A DNA stretch of 64,000 nt, taken from Microbulbifer aggregans (lineage in GTDB: Bacteria; Pseudomonadota; Gammaproteobacteria; Pseudomonadales; Cellvibrionaceae). Under the pieces are notes generated by a model. That model did not search any database and had not been told where the DNA came from. It worked only from the letters and a program-made list of their open reading frames with translations. Location of the stretch: assembly GCF_020524005.1 (NCBI RefSeq), contig NZ_JAIVKK010000003.1, positions 496,001-560,000 on the forward strand, written 5' to 3'. Position numbers and translations under genes: made by a program. Below are positions 9,039-17,743 of the stretch, piece by piece; within the stretch, counting starts at the first letter, position 1; every line of letters starts with the position of its first letter.

Positions 9039-9626
9039 ATGACCCGTCGCGAACTCGAGAGCCTGCTGCTGATGGACAAAATAGAAGAAGTACTGATTAC
9101 CCTGCGCCGCCTGATTCGCGCTACCGACCTGCATTCCAAGCAGCTGGTCAAAACGGCCGGACTCACCGCACCCCAGCTTTTGCTTTTGCAAGCCATTCGC
9201 GAACACGGCCAGGTCACCATCGGCGCCCTCGCAAAGGAAATCAGCCTGAGCCAGGCGACCGTCACCACGATTCTCGACCGGCTGGAAAAACGCGGACTGG
9301 TTTATCGGGAACGCTCATCGGAAGACAAGCGCAAGGTGCACGCCTACCTGACCGAACAAGGCGCAGAAATCATTCGCGATGCACCCACCCCATTACAGGA
9401 ACATTTCGTACGTCAGTTCCGGGATTTGCGTGAGTGGGAACAGAGCATGATTATTTCTTCCCTGCAGCGCGTTGCCCTGATGATGGATGCAGAGCATATC
9501 GATGCCTCACCGGTACTTGATGTAGGCGATCTCGATCGCAAAGACAGCCGCCAACTTCCCGACCAGGAAACCCCCAAAGACAGCGAGCAAAGCGACCGCG
9601 ATAACCCTACAGCAGACAAGGGTTAG
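9039..9626 (+). CDS. ectR: MarR-family regulator of the ectoine operon (EctR-type)
   Basis: 195 residues from the ATG at 9039. The winged-helix core is TAPQLLLLQAIREHGQVTIGALAKEISLSQATVTTILDRLEKRGLVYRERSSEDKRK, with the wing in the last part and dimerisation helices before and after. A 35-residue acidic tail follows. The position next to and divergent from ectA, and the length and fold, match EctR1, a repressor of ectABC-ask in methylotrophs; the regulatory role here is inferred. The frame is open upstream to 8799, but the extra 80 residues are low-complexity and would cover the control region, so I prefer 9039. The RBS is weak, so the start remains uncertain. Confidence 0.82.
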   Translation: MTRRELESLLLMDKIEEVLITLRRLIRATDLHSKQLVKTAGLTAPQLLLLQAIREHGQVTIGALAKEISLSQATVTTILDRLEKRGLVYRERSSEDKRKVHAYLTEQGAEIIRDAPTPLQEHFVRQFRDLREWEQSMIISSLQRVALMMDAEHIDASPVLDVGDLDRKDSRQLPDQETPKDSEQSDRDNPTADKG

Positions 9627-9971
9627 CCCCTTTTGGTCATGCCCCGCGCCAATTGCTAGTAATTCGCATCCAGAGATTGCATTCAGGCAACAGTTGGGTA
9701 TAAATGTGTCGATAAAATTAATACGGGTGCCAACCCTGTAGTTGGTACTCGCATACCAAGTCAACGGCGTCATTGCGAAGCGAGCAAGCCCCTCTTATAG
9801 AAGTGAGTTACCTGCCAAGCCGGCCGGCAACATAAATCACCTGGGGCCCTCAGTTTTTGCTTAGCGCAGGGGTACACGGCCGTACCACATGTGAAGCCAT
9901 GCGCACGCCCAGTCTTGGCACGACCCCGTGATGAGAGATGTCACGGTTTTATTTTGGGGAAGGGAATTAAC
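9627..9971. other. Intergenic region between ectR and the FHA gene
   Basis: No gene, repeat or clear terminator was seen. A weak promoter-like pair, TTGCAT (9677-9682) and TATAAA (9699-9704) with 16-bp spacing, points rightward to the FHA gene. The -35 match is poor. Confidence 0.3.
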
Positions 9972-10958
9972 ATGGCTTGCCTACAGCATCCCGACAGGGA
10001 TCAACCTGTATTCCTGATGGCACATCACACCATCGGGCGCCGCCAGGGTGCGACTGATACTCGCATCACGCTGCCGGAAATTTCCGGCATTCACGCAGCC
10101 ATTCAATGGACCGGCAGCCACTGGGTTATTCGCGACCTGAGCCGCAACGGCACCTGGGTAAACGGCCAGCAACTGATCCCGGCAAAAAACCAGCAGTTGA
10201 ACCTCGGCGACAAGATCAGCTTTGGCCGCTCCAACAATCCTGTGTGGAAGGTGGAAAACCTGAACCCGCCGGAAAACCTGCTGATCGATATCAATACCGG
10301 TGAAGCACAGCCGCTTGAGTCTTACCACCTGCTGCCCGACGAACACGAGCCACTGGCAAGCCTGCACTTTAACCCGATCAATGGCGTCTGGGTTTTCGAA
10401 CTCCTCGAAGGTCCGGAAAATGGTGAAACCGCCCGCGTGGTTACCCATAAAAGTCGGGTGGATTGTGCACACAACAGTTGGGAACTGTTCCTCGGCAACA
10501 GCCAGAGCACAACCACCGAGCTTTCCACCCAGAATCTCTGCGTATCTGATTTTCGTTTGCGCTTTACCGTAAGCCACCACGAAGAACACATTCAGCTTCA
10601 GCTTACTCAGGGCGACATGACCCTCGACCTGGCAGCGCGCACGCACAACTACCTTCTGCTGTACCTCGCGCGCGCACGGGCAAAAGATATCCAGCGGGGC
10701 GTAAACCCTGCCGACCAGGGTTGGGTGGCCATCGATCTCGCCACACGGGAACTGGGCATTACAGTCAACCACCTGAATACGCAGATTTTCCGCGCCCGCA
10801 AACAAATTGCCGACAGCCTGCCAGACGCCATCGATACTTCACACCTTGTGGAACGCCGCGCATATGAAATGCGCCTCGGCTGTAGCCACCTGGATGTATT
10901 CAAAGGTTCGCAGAAAGAAATTGTCGAAAGCAGCACGGAAGCGGTTACAGAATTGTGA
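9972..10958 (+). CDS. FHA-domain protein with a C-terminal winged-helix-like DNA-binding region
   Basis: 328 residues from the ATG at 9972, preceded by GGGGAAGGGAA. The N-terminal FHA domain (about 10-90) shows the phosphothreonine-binding signature: GRR, then EISGIHAAI (Ser/His pair) and DLSRNGTWVNGQ. Residues 200-300 resemble an OmpR/SARP-like winged helix (LLLYLARARAKDIQ ... GWVAIDLATRELGITVNHLNTQIFRARKQI). It is soluble, with no signal peptide. The next gene is a Ser/Thr kinase, so a plausible role is a transcription factor or adaptor that binds phosphorylated kinase targets. DNA binding is inferred from pattern only. Confidence 0.75.
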   Translation: MACLQHPDRDQPVFLMAHHTIGRRQGATDTRITLPEISGIHAAIQWTGSHWVIRDLSRNGTWVNGQQLIPAKNQQLNLGDKISFGRSNNPVWKVENLNPPENLLIDINTGEAQPLESYHLLPDEHEPLASLHFNPINGVWVFELLEGPENGETARVVTHKSRVDCAHNSWELFLGNSQSTTTELSTQNLCVSDFRLRFTVSHHEEHIQLQLTQGDMTLDLAARTHNYLLLYLARARAKDIQRGVNPADQGWVAIDLATRELGITVNHLNTQIFRARKQIADSLPDAIDTSHLVERRAYEMRLGCSHLDVFKGSQKEIVESSTEAVTEL

Positions 10959-11060
10959 CACGCTCCCGGGTTGAGGTGCCGCCCCGTCGGCACCGGCAAT
11001 GAAAACCTGTAGCCCTAACAGGGCGCAATAGGTCAGCAGTCAGTTTAAGCAGTCACGGAC

Positions 11061-13679
11061 ATGACCCACAAACAGCCACCTTTTTACATTGGTCGTTACC
11101 TGGTCACCGGCAAACTTGGCTCCGGTGGCATGGGCGTGGTCTATCTCGCTACCGATGAGCGCCTTCAACGCAAGGTGGCCATCAAGCAACTGCTGAGCAA
11201 CCCCAATAGCCGCAATGCACACAAACGCATTCGCCGCGAAGCGCTGCTGCTGGCGCAGCTGAACCACAGCAACATCGTGCAAATTTACGATGTGGTGGAA
11301 AGCGATCACAATATCGCGCTGGTGATGGAATACATCGACGGCTGCTCACTTGAGCGCTGGCAGCGCGAACGCACTCCCGACCTCATCCAAAAACTGCAAT
11401 TGCTGAAACAGATCTGCGCCGGGCTCGGCCGCGCGCACGCAGCCGGAATTATTCACCGGGATCTGAAAGGGGAAAACATCCTCGTCGACAGCAGTAATAC
11501 GGTGAAAATTACCGATTTCGGCATCGCCAAAAGCAGCCTCGAAGACAGCGACCTGACCCGCGAACAGCATATTGCCGGCAGCTGGGGCGCCATGTCTCCC
11601 GAGCAGGCCCAGGGCAAACCGCTGGATCACCGCAGTGACCTCTTTGCGCTGGGCGTACTCGCCTATCGCCTGTTGTGTGGCCAAAACCCGTTTGGCGACA
11701 ACAAGAGCCCGTACGTTATTGTCGATCGTATCGTCAACAGCGCGCAGCCACCGGCGGCAAAGCTCTGCCCGGACCTGCCACCGGCACTCTGCAACCTGCT
11801 GGATCGCCTGCTGGCAAAAGCACCCGAGCAAAGACCGGTCAACGCCACCGCCGTGGCGGAAGAGCTCGACGCCGTACTCAAGTTCGGCAATACCAACAGT
11901 TTCACCCGCACCCATAGCCTGACCGCCACGGTAACTACCGAGGAGTTCTTTCAGCAGCGCCGTGGATTCGCTCACAAGGTGCAGCGCACTATCGGGATTG
12001 TCGCCGGCGCCCTCGGACTCGGCGCCGCAGTAACCGCGGGCATATGGCTTTGGGATAGCACCCCAATGGCGACATCACAGCAGTACATCGCCGTGACAAT
12101 CCCCGCGATGACAAACCCAAGTCGCGAACAACAATTGCTCTCCAGCAATGTACAGGGTGCGCTCAAGCAAGGGCTGTCCGGACGCAAAGGTTTGAATCTC
12201 ATCCCTTTTACCGAGTCGCAAAGATTTCACGGCCAACCGCTGGCACAGCAGGCACGATCGCTCAACACTGACTTGCTGTTGGTACCCGATCTGCAATGTG
12301 CCCAACACAGCTGCGAACTCACCCTGGAACTGGTAGAGGCCGAAAAGCTCGCAGTGATTGCCAGCCGCAGCACCCGCCTCACCGTTGATGAATCCCTCGG
12401 CAGCCGCGCGCGCACGCTTCAGCAGCTGGATTACCTGTTGCCGGACAATCCCTCACTGGGCGCCAAGGAAGAACTGGCGATCAGTGCGGAGAATTATCAG
12501 GCGTATCTTGAGCTGTACGAGCAGCGGCTCGATTACCGCAATCTGGCTAATCTCCTCGACAAGGCGGAGCAACTGCAACGGGAAGCGCCGACTTTCACCC
12601 CGCTGTACGAGCTCTACACCGATATGGTGGTCGACCTGGAAGACAACAGCCGCAGCGCCGAAGCACCGGAGCGGCTGGAGCGCATCCTGAGAAATGTACC
12701 GGCACAAATCGCCGACTCCCCCGCGGTCCTGACTACGAGACTCCGCCTGGCCCTGTTTCGCAATGACGTCGGCAAGACGGAAGCACTGCTGGAGCGGCTC
12801 AAGCTGGTCCTGCCGGACGAGGCCAGCTATTACTTCCTGAATGCCAATTATCACGACCTGCAGGGCAACTACGAGAAAGCCCTTGAGGAAATCGACAAGG
12901 CCCTCGCCCTGCGCACCAGCTACAGCTATCTGCACCAGAAGGCCCTCACCCTCACCCTGACCGGCGACATGCCCGCCGCCAATGCCGTACTGGAACAGGC
13001 TATCGCCCTGAACAGCGAATCCCTCGATGCCATATCCCTGCTGGCGGCCAATATGATTGATAGCGGCGAGGCCCCGGAAGCCATCCAGCTGTTGAGCGAC
13101 ATAGGCCTGGATCAGCTCGGCCCCCTGGATACCTACAACCTGTGCATGGCCCAGTTTGTTGAGAAGCAATACCAGGAATCCTTCGAATGCCTGGAACGGG
13201 TTATTGAAATGGCGCCGAAAGATGCCTCACCACTGCTGTACCAGGCAGAAATCGCCGATGCCCAGAACCGCCCACAGCAAGCCGAAAAACTGGTGCAGCG
13301 CGCTCTGGAAATCACCGCAGACCGAACGGATTGGGAAGGCGTACTGATGCGGGCTCTCGCCCATGCGGACCTCGGTGAAGCGGAAGAGGCGGTAGCGGAC
13401 CTGATGAAGATACGCCGCGAAGCACCGGACGACCTCTACGTAAATTACGCCCGCTCCCAGATCTATATGGGCACCGGCGACCTGCTCTCGGCCAAGGCCC
13501 ATATCCGCAAGGCGCTGGAACAAGGTAGCTCGGCGGTCTGGTATTGCACCCCGCGCTTTGCCAAAATCTGCACTCTTCCCGCGTTTGACGATCTCCGCCA
13601 GCAATACCCGGAGCTTTGCAGCACGGACAAGGGCAATTCCCAGATTGCCCGCAGCAGCGACGAGACTCCCAGGCTCTGA
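11061..13679 (+). CDS. Transmembrane serine/threonine protein kinase with TPR sensor half (kinase 1)
   Basis: 872 residues. A Hanks-type kinase domain spans about 9-275: glycine loop GKLGSGGMGVVYLA (18-30), Lys42 (VAIK), catalytic HRDLKGEN with Asp133 (the usual Pro of HRDLKPEN is Gly here), DFG at 151-153 and SPE in the activation segment. A single transmembrane helix at about 309-330 is followed by a roughly 540-residue extracytoplasmic part with TPR-like repeats. All catalytic residues are intact, so it should be active. It lies 102 bp after the FHA gene and 59 bp before a paralogous kinase, probably in one operon. The signal sensed is unknown. Confidence 0.9.
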   Translation: MTHKQPPFYIGRYLVTGKLGSGGMGVVYLATDERLQRKVAIKQLLSNPNSRNAHKRIRREALLLAQLNHSNIVQIYDVVESDHNIALVMEYIDGCSLERWQRERTPDLIQKLQLLKQICAGLGRAHAAGIIHRDLKGENILVDSSNTVKITDFGIAKSSLEDSDLTREQHIAGSWGAMSPEQAQGKPLDHRSDLFALGVLAYRLLCGQNPFGDNKSPYVIVDRIVNSAQPPAAKLCPDLPPALCNLLDRLLAKAPEQRPVNATAVAEELDAVLKFGNTNSFTRTHSLTATVTTEEFFQQRRGFAHKVQRTIGIVAGALGLGAAVTAGIWLWDSTPMATSQQYIAVTIPAMTNPSREQQLLSSNVQGALKQGLSGRKGLNLIPFTESQRFHGQPLAQQARSLNTDLLLVPDLQCAQHSCELTLELVEAEKLAVIASRSTRLTVDESLGSRARTLQQLDYLLPDNPSLGAKEELAISAENYQAYLELYEQRLDYRNLANLLDKAEQLQREAPTFTPLYELYTDMVVDLEDNSRSAEAPERLERILRNVPAQIADSPAVLTTRLRLALFRNDVGKTEALLERLKLVLPDEASYYFLNANYHDLQGNYEKALEEIDKALALRTSYSYLHQKALTLTLTGDMPAANAVLEQAIALNSESLDAISLLAANMIDSGEAPEAIQLLSDIGLDQLGPLDTYNLCMAQFVEKQYQESFECLERVIEMAPKDASPLLYQAEIADAQNRPQQAEKLVQRALEITADRTDWEGVLMRALAHADLGEAEEAVADLMKIRREAPDDLYVNYARSQIYMGTGDLLSAKAHIRKALEQGSSAVWYCTPRFAKICTLPAFDDLRQQYPELCSTDKGNSQIARSSDETPRL

Positions 13680-13738
13680 CGCTGTAACGGCCGGCAATAC
13701 CCCGGCCACAGGCTCAACTGATAACAAGAAAACCGCAG

Positions 13739-16339
13739 ATGGATATTGCAGAACCAAAAGCCGGCACACTGGCGCCCGGCAACGCGACGGCGAAAAGTGA
13801 TAGCGACCGCTACCGCATATTGAATACTCTCGGTGCCGGCGGCATGGGTATTGTTTACCTGGCCGAGGATCTCAAGCTGCACCGCCAGGTGGCGATCAAG
13901 AAGCTCAAAGATGACGTCACCAGCCCCAGCGCCCGCGACCGGATCCAGCAGGAAGCCCGTCTTTTAGCCCAACTTAACCACCCCAATATTGTCGCCCTGC
14001 ACGATGTGCTGGAGGAAGACGGCAATATCGCGCTGGTGATGGAATATATCGAAGGCACCACCCTGCGTGCCTGGATGCGTGAGCACACCCCGAACCTGCA
14101 GCAGAAGCTGCAACTGCTGATGCAGATCTGTGAAGGCCTGCAGCAGGCCCATAACCTGGGCATCATCCACCGCGATCTGAAGCCGGATAACATCCTGATC
14201 GCCACCAGCCGCAACGGACATGTGACGGCAAAGATCAGTGACTTCGGCATTGCCAAATCCGAGCAGCTGGACGAGAAAACCCTCACCGCAGAAAACCAGC
14301 TGGCCGGTACCGTTACCGCCATGTCGCCGGAACAGATCCAGGGCAAAACCCTGGATACCCGCAGCGATCTGTTCAGCCTCGGCAGCATTGCCTTTGAACT
14401 GCTGTGTGGCAGCCGCCCGTTCGAGAAAGACGCGGCCGGTGCACTGGCGGTGGCCAACCGTATCGCCAACGAGCCACACAGGTCGCCCAAGGAGGTATGG
14501 CCGGCCATTCCAGAGCCACTGGCGGTCCTGCTGGACAAACTGCTCGCCAAGGATCCCGCCCAGCGCCCGGAAAACGCCCAGGTGGTCTACCAGGGCATTA
14601 CCCTGCTCCACCGCCAGGGGGTGGAGGCCGAAGACGAAGATTACACCGCAACAATGACCGACCTGTTTACCCGCCACGAGGTAAAAAGCCGCCGCCGCTG
14701 GCAGCGCGCGCTGGCCGGCATTGCAGGCGCACTGTTGCTGGGTGGCACCGGCTACTGGAGCTGGGAGTATTTCACCCGGCTGGAGCCGCAATATATTGCG
14801 GTGATGCCAGTGGAGATTAGTGGCGAGATCCGCGGCGAGGAAAATGCCATAGCACTGACCAAAACGATGGTGCGGCAGGCATTGATGAACTCGGTTTCCC
14901 AGCTGAAAGCCAGTGCGCTGGTGAGTTTTACGCCGAAGGAAGGGCAGGGTTTTGAGGAACAACTGCGGACATTGAGGGATAAAGGCATAACGGATGCTTT
15001 ATTTGCACGTCTGGATTGCGCGCGAGCACGCTGCGAAATTGAGCTGCAACGGCTAAATCCAGCTACCAGTCAGATCCAGCAGCAAACTGGCTTTGCTTTT
15101 TTGGCGGATAAAAAGCAGGAATCCGAGTACAAGATTACGAACAGCAGTATTAGCTTGTTCCCAAGCGCATACAGTAAAAATACAGCAACAATGATCGCGA
15201 TGTCGGATCAGGATTACAGCGATTACCTAAGCATTCTAAGCCGACAGGAAAGTAAACAATTATCCAAAGACGATTTGGATGTGCTCGAACAACTTATCAA
15301 TAGCCAACCCAAAAATCCCAACCTGTATCGAACATACACTCAGGTCGCGACTGATATATTTGCACTGACTGATGACAAGGCAACACTTCAGGCCGGACTG
15401 GATATGCTGGAGCGAGCCAAGTCCCGTGGCATTTCGGAAACACTAACGCTCGAATTGGAGCTATGGCTACACACTTATAATGCTGACAAGTCCCAATTCG
15501 ACAAACTGCTAGAAAAGGTGAACCAGCAGAAATCACCATCTGCTGCATTGCTTGCCAAGTTTTCCCGCTACTTGTTTACTCAAGGCGATTATGAATCCGG
15601 GCTGAATTACGCACAGGAAGCCGCCGCGCTAAACCCTTCGGCAGATAATCTGTATCTGGTCGCAATAAACCAGACTGCAAGTGGAAATTATACAGAGGCA
15701 CGTACAACTCTGGAGCAAATCACCAGCACATTCTCAGAGCACTGGTCATCTTATTCGCTACTTGGTGTCATTGAATTGGAAAGCGGCAACTTTTCTGCCG
15801 CGGAAAGGGCCATTACGGCAATTCCTGAGAACCTCCGAGGCTGGCGCACAAAATCCAATCTTGGCGTGGCTTATTTTCTTCAGAAAAAATATGAAAATGC
15901 TATCCACGAATACCAACAGGTACTAAACGCTGTTCCCGATGACGCATATACATATACCCAGATAGCCGAGGCACAGCTTTCTATCGGAGAACATCAAGCG
16001 GCGAGAATAAATTTTGCCAAAGCGGTAGAGATTACGGAAGAAAAAACGGATCTCGAATTTAGACTTAGCCGCGCAGTTGCTCTGGCAAATCTTGGAAAGC
16101 ATGCGGATGCTATCCGGATAGCTCTAGAGCTAGTCAAATCATCGCCGGATGATACCGATACAAAATATACGGCAGCAGAGGTTTACTCGCTGGCTGGAGA
16201 ATGGCATTCCGCTGAGTTCTATATAACTGAACTTCTCGATCAAGGTATGAGCGCAGAGTGGTTTTATCTGCCAGTATTCCAGCAACTCTGCACCCAACCC
16301 CAGGTATCTAACAAGGTAAAAACTACGATCTGCGACTGA
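13739..16339 (+). CDS. Transmembrane serine/threonine protein kinase with TPR sensor half (kinase 2)
   Basis: 866 residues, a tandem paralogue of kinase 1 with the same architecture. Kinase domain about 25-295 with LGAGGMGIVYLAED, Lys54, HRDLKPDN (Asp146), DFG 168-170 and SPE; transmembrane helix 324-341; extracytoplasmic TPR-like repeats to the end. The kinase half is GC-rich like its neighbours, but from about 14930 onward (residue about 397) the sequence turns visibly AT-rich with different codon choice. This suggests the sensor half has a separate history. The TGA at 16337-16339 abuts the stop of a convergent gene. Its partner proteins are probably the two FHA proteins of this block. Confidence 0.9.
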   Translation: MDIAEPKAGTLAPGNATAKSDSDRYRILNTLGAGGMGIVYLAEDLKLHRQVAIKKLKDDVTSPSARDRIQQEARLLAQLNHPNIVALHDVLEEDGNIALVMEYIEGTTLRAWMREHTPNLQQKLQLLMQICEGLQQAHNLGIIHRDLKPDNILIATSRNGHVTAKISDFGIAKSEQLDEKTLTAENQLAGTVTAMSPEQIQGKTLDTRSDLFSLGSIAFELLCGSRPFEKDAAGALAVANRIANEPHRSPKEVWPAIPEPLAVLLDKLLAKDPAQRPENAQVVYQGITLLHRQGVEAEDEDYTATMTDLFTRHEVKSRRRWQRALAGIAGALLLGGTGYWSWEYFTRLEPQYIAVMPVEISGEIRGEENAIALTKTMVRQALMNSVSQLKASALVSFTPKEGQGFEEQLRTLRDKGITDALFARLDCARARCEIELQRLNPATSQIQQQTGFAFLADKKQESEYKITNSSISLFPSAYSKNTATMIAMSDQDYSDYLSILSRQESKQLSKDDLDVLEQLINSQPKNPNLYRTYTQVATDIFALTDDKATLQAGLDMLERAKSRGISETLTLELELWLHTYNADKSQFDKLLEKVNQQKSPSAALLAKFSRYLFTQGDYESGLNYAQEAAALNPSADNLYLVAINQTASGNYTEARTTLEQITSTFSEHWSSYSLLGVIELESGNFSAAERAITAIPENLRGWRTKSNLGVAYFLQKKYENAIHEYQQVLNAVPDDAYTYTQIAEAQLSIGEHQAARINFAKAVEITEEKTDLEFRLSRAVALANLGKHADAIRIALELVKSSPDDTDTKYTAAEVYSLAGEWHSAEFYITELLDQGMSAEWFYLPVFQQLCTQPQVSNKVKTTICD

Positions 16340-16840
16340 TTATTGTGGCTCGATTCGAGCGTTAGGGTCGCCAGAAACAAAGTGCATTCCACCATCTACG
16401 GTTTCGCACAACCAATAAAATGCGAAATTGTCAGGCTGGGTCTCTTTGTCCTTGACGGTGATCACCAGCTGGGTGTACTTGCCATCAACCCGTTTCGCCT
16501 TGGCGGTAAACTGGTGTTTGAAATCCGGGGTTAGCGCCAGCAGGCCATCTGCCTTGCGGCTGGTGCTGCGGGTAAACTCGAGATCACGACCGGGTACCGC
16601 GGAGAGGTCCAGGGTCAGCTTGATTTTGACCTTGCCGCCGCGGCCGCCAAAATGGAAGTCCATATTACCGAAGTGCTCTTCCGGATTGTTCTGCTCAAAC
16701 AGAGGCCAGTACTGGGGCTCGCCATTTACCGGCTCTACCGGGCGCAATACCATATTCAATTCCAGCGTATCCGCAGGAACCTGAATATCCAATACAGGCA
16801 GACTGTCACAAACATTTGCTGCATTTTTTTCTTTTTTCAC
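16340..16840 (-). CDS. Small beta-rich protein of unknown function, possibly DP-EP family
   Basis: 166 residues, cytosolic, with no signal peptide or membrane segment. The strand-rich pattern (LELNMVLRPV, KVKIKLTLDLSA, YTQLVITVKD, FAFYWLCET) ends in SGDPNARIEPQ. That ending recalls the DP-EP family name, but I hold this assignment only loosely. The gene points against the kinases and ends base-to-base with kinase 2. Upstream lies the terminator of the GGA-rich RNA candidate, so it must have its own promoter in 16841-17000. No function is claimed. Confidence 0.6.
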   Translation of the reverse strand: MKKEKNAANVCDSLPVLDIQVPADTLELNMVLRPVEPVNGEPQYWPLFEQNNPEEHFGNMDFHFGGRGGKVKIKLTLDLSAVPGRDLEFTRSTSRKADGLLALTPDFKHQFTAKAKRVDGKYTQLVITVKDKETQPDNFAFYWLCETVDGGMHFVSGDPNARIEPQ

Positions 16841-17004
16841 AGTGTCATCCCTTTTTCTTAGTCATCGAGCGTATGAGTGCTCGCTATCCCTGCAAACCGC
16901 CAGGGTATTATTAGGCCTAGTAAGCTATGCAATTCCCAATCGGGAATGAATTTTGCGCGTAACAGCTTAAACAAGCAGATACCGGAATTCCATCACATTT
17001 TGAT

Positions 17005-17040
17005 TAAAAAAAACCGGCAGTAAGCAAGCTTACTGCCGGT
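17005..17040 (-). terminator. Strong leftward intrinsic terminator
   Basis: A perfect twelve-base stem (17013-17024 with 17029-17040, loop of four) reads leftward into eight T residues (17006-17013). No protein gene ends here; it closes the RNA candidate to its right. Confidence 0.85.
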
Positions 17041-17440
17041 ATAAATAGATGGTCCCAGCCATCCACGGTTACAACAACACTATCAAGAGCGAAAATGAGG
17101 CATCCGTGCCTCGGCCAGATCCTTCCTCAATCCCCGGCAACCTAGGCTCAAAAGGCGGCCGGAGCGATCTGGCAATTCAGCTTGCGCTGAAAGTCTTCCT
17201 GATCCACCGTAAGCCCTCGCAATATCCCTGCGGCGACTTACAGCTACCAATCCATTGGTATGCTGGCTGAGGGGGTGGGGCTGTTACCTGCGCGGAAAAC
17301 AATTCCTTTGCTTTCCGTATTGTCCCGTCTTCCATAACGGCCACATTTAACAGGGTGTCTGCAATCCACCTTGGCGGAGCACCGGTTACGGTGCGTTCCG
17401 TGCTCCCCCTCAACCTTGGTCGCCACTTTACGAACTAACC
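17005..17440 (-). ncRNA. Candidate CsrB-like regulatory RNA (CsrA/RsmA decoy)
   Basis: On the minus strand this gap has 17 GGA triplets, 8 of them in the CsrA-type context ANGGA, against 3 GGA on the plus strand. Several sit in hairpin loops: TACCAATGGATTGGTA (minus strand of 17252-17267) and GAGGCACGGATGCCTC (near 17097-17112). Other perfect stems are TTCAGC-GCAA-GCTGAA and an eight-base GCCAGATC/GATCTGGC pair. The RNA ends in a strong intrinsic terminator. Length (about 430 nt), GGA density and layout match CsrB/RsmB RNAs, which bind and sequester CsrA. No good reading frame runs through it. The start is uncertain; TGTAAT near 17444-17449 is a possible -10. I found no GacA box. Confidence 0.6.
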
Positions 17441-17743
17441 CATTACATGTCGATCACAGGCAATTACATGCCATTTCATCGACCGGAGAACCAGTTCGCA
17501 CTTTTAGCGGAACTAAGGCGCCAGCTGCCAATAATGCGATTCCGGGCAGATTCACTACACTGTCGAATCGGTTGCCTATCTTTTATGTACTGTCTTTGCG
17601 CGCTATTTATCAAGCGCGGGGGACAGCTACTTACCGAAAGACGCACCAAAGACAGATCGCCGCTTTGCTTGTTGGTGCGCGGCCGATCCCGTAATATCAG
17701 GCGTCTTTTCGCCCACAATTTAATCAGCGCTGTTTTATCCACG

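Noticed and set aside
17177-17413. A 78-codon minus-strand frame in the GGA-rich region
   Set aside because: It needs a TTG start without RBS, and the region is better explained by stable stems and strand-biased GGA; the frame also ends well before the terminator.
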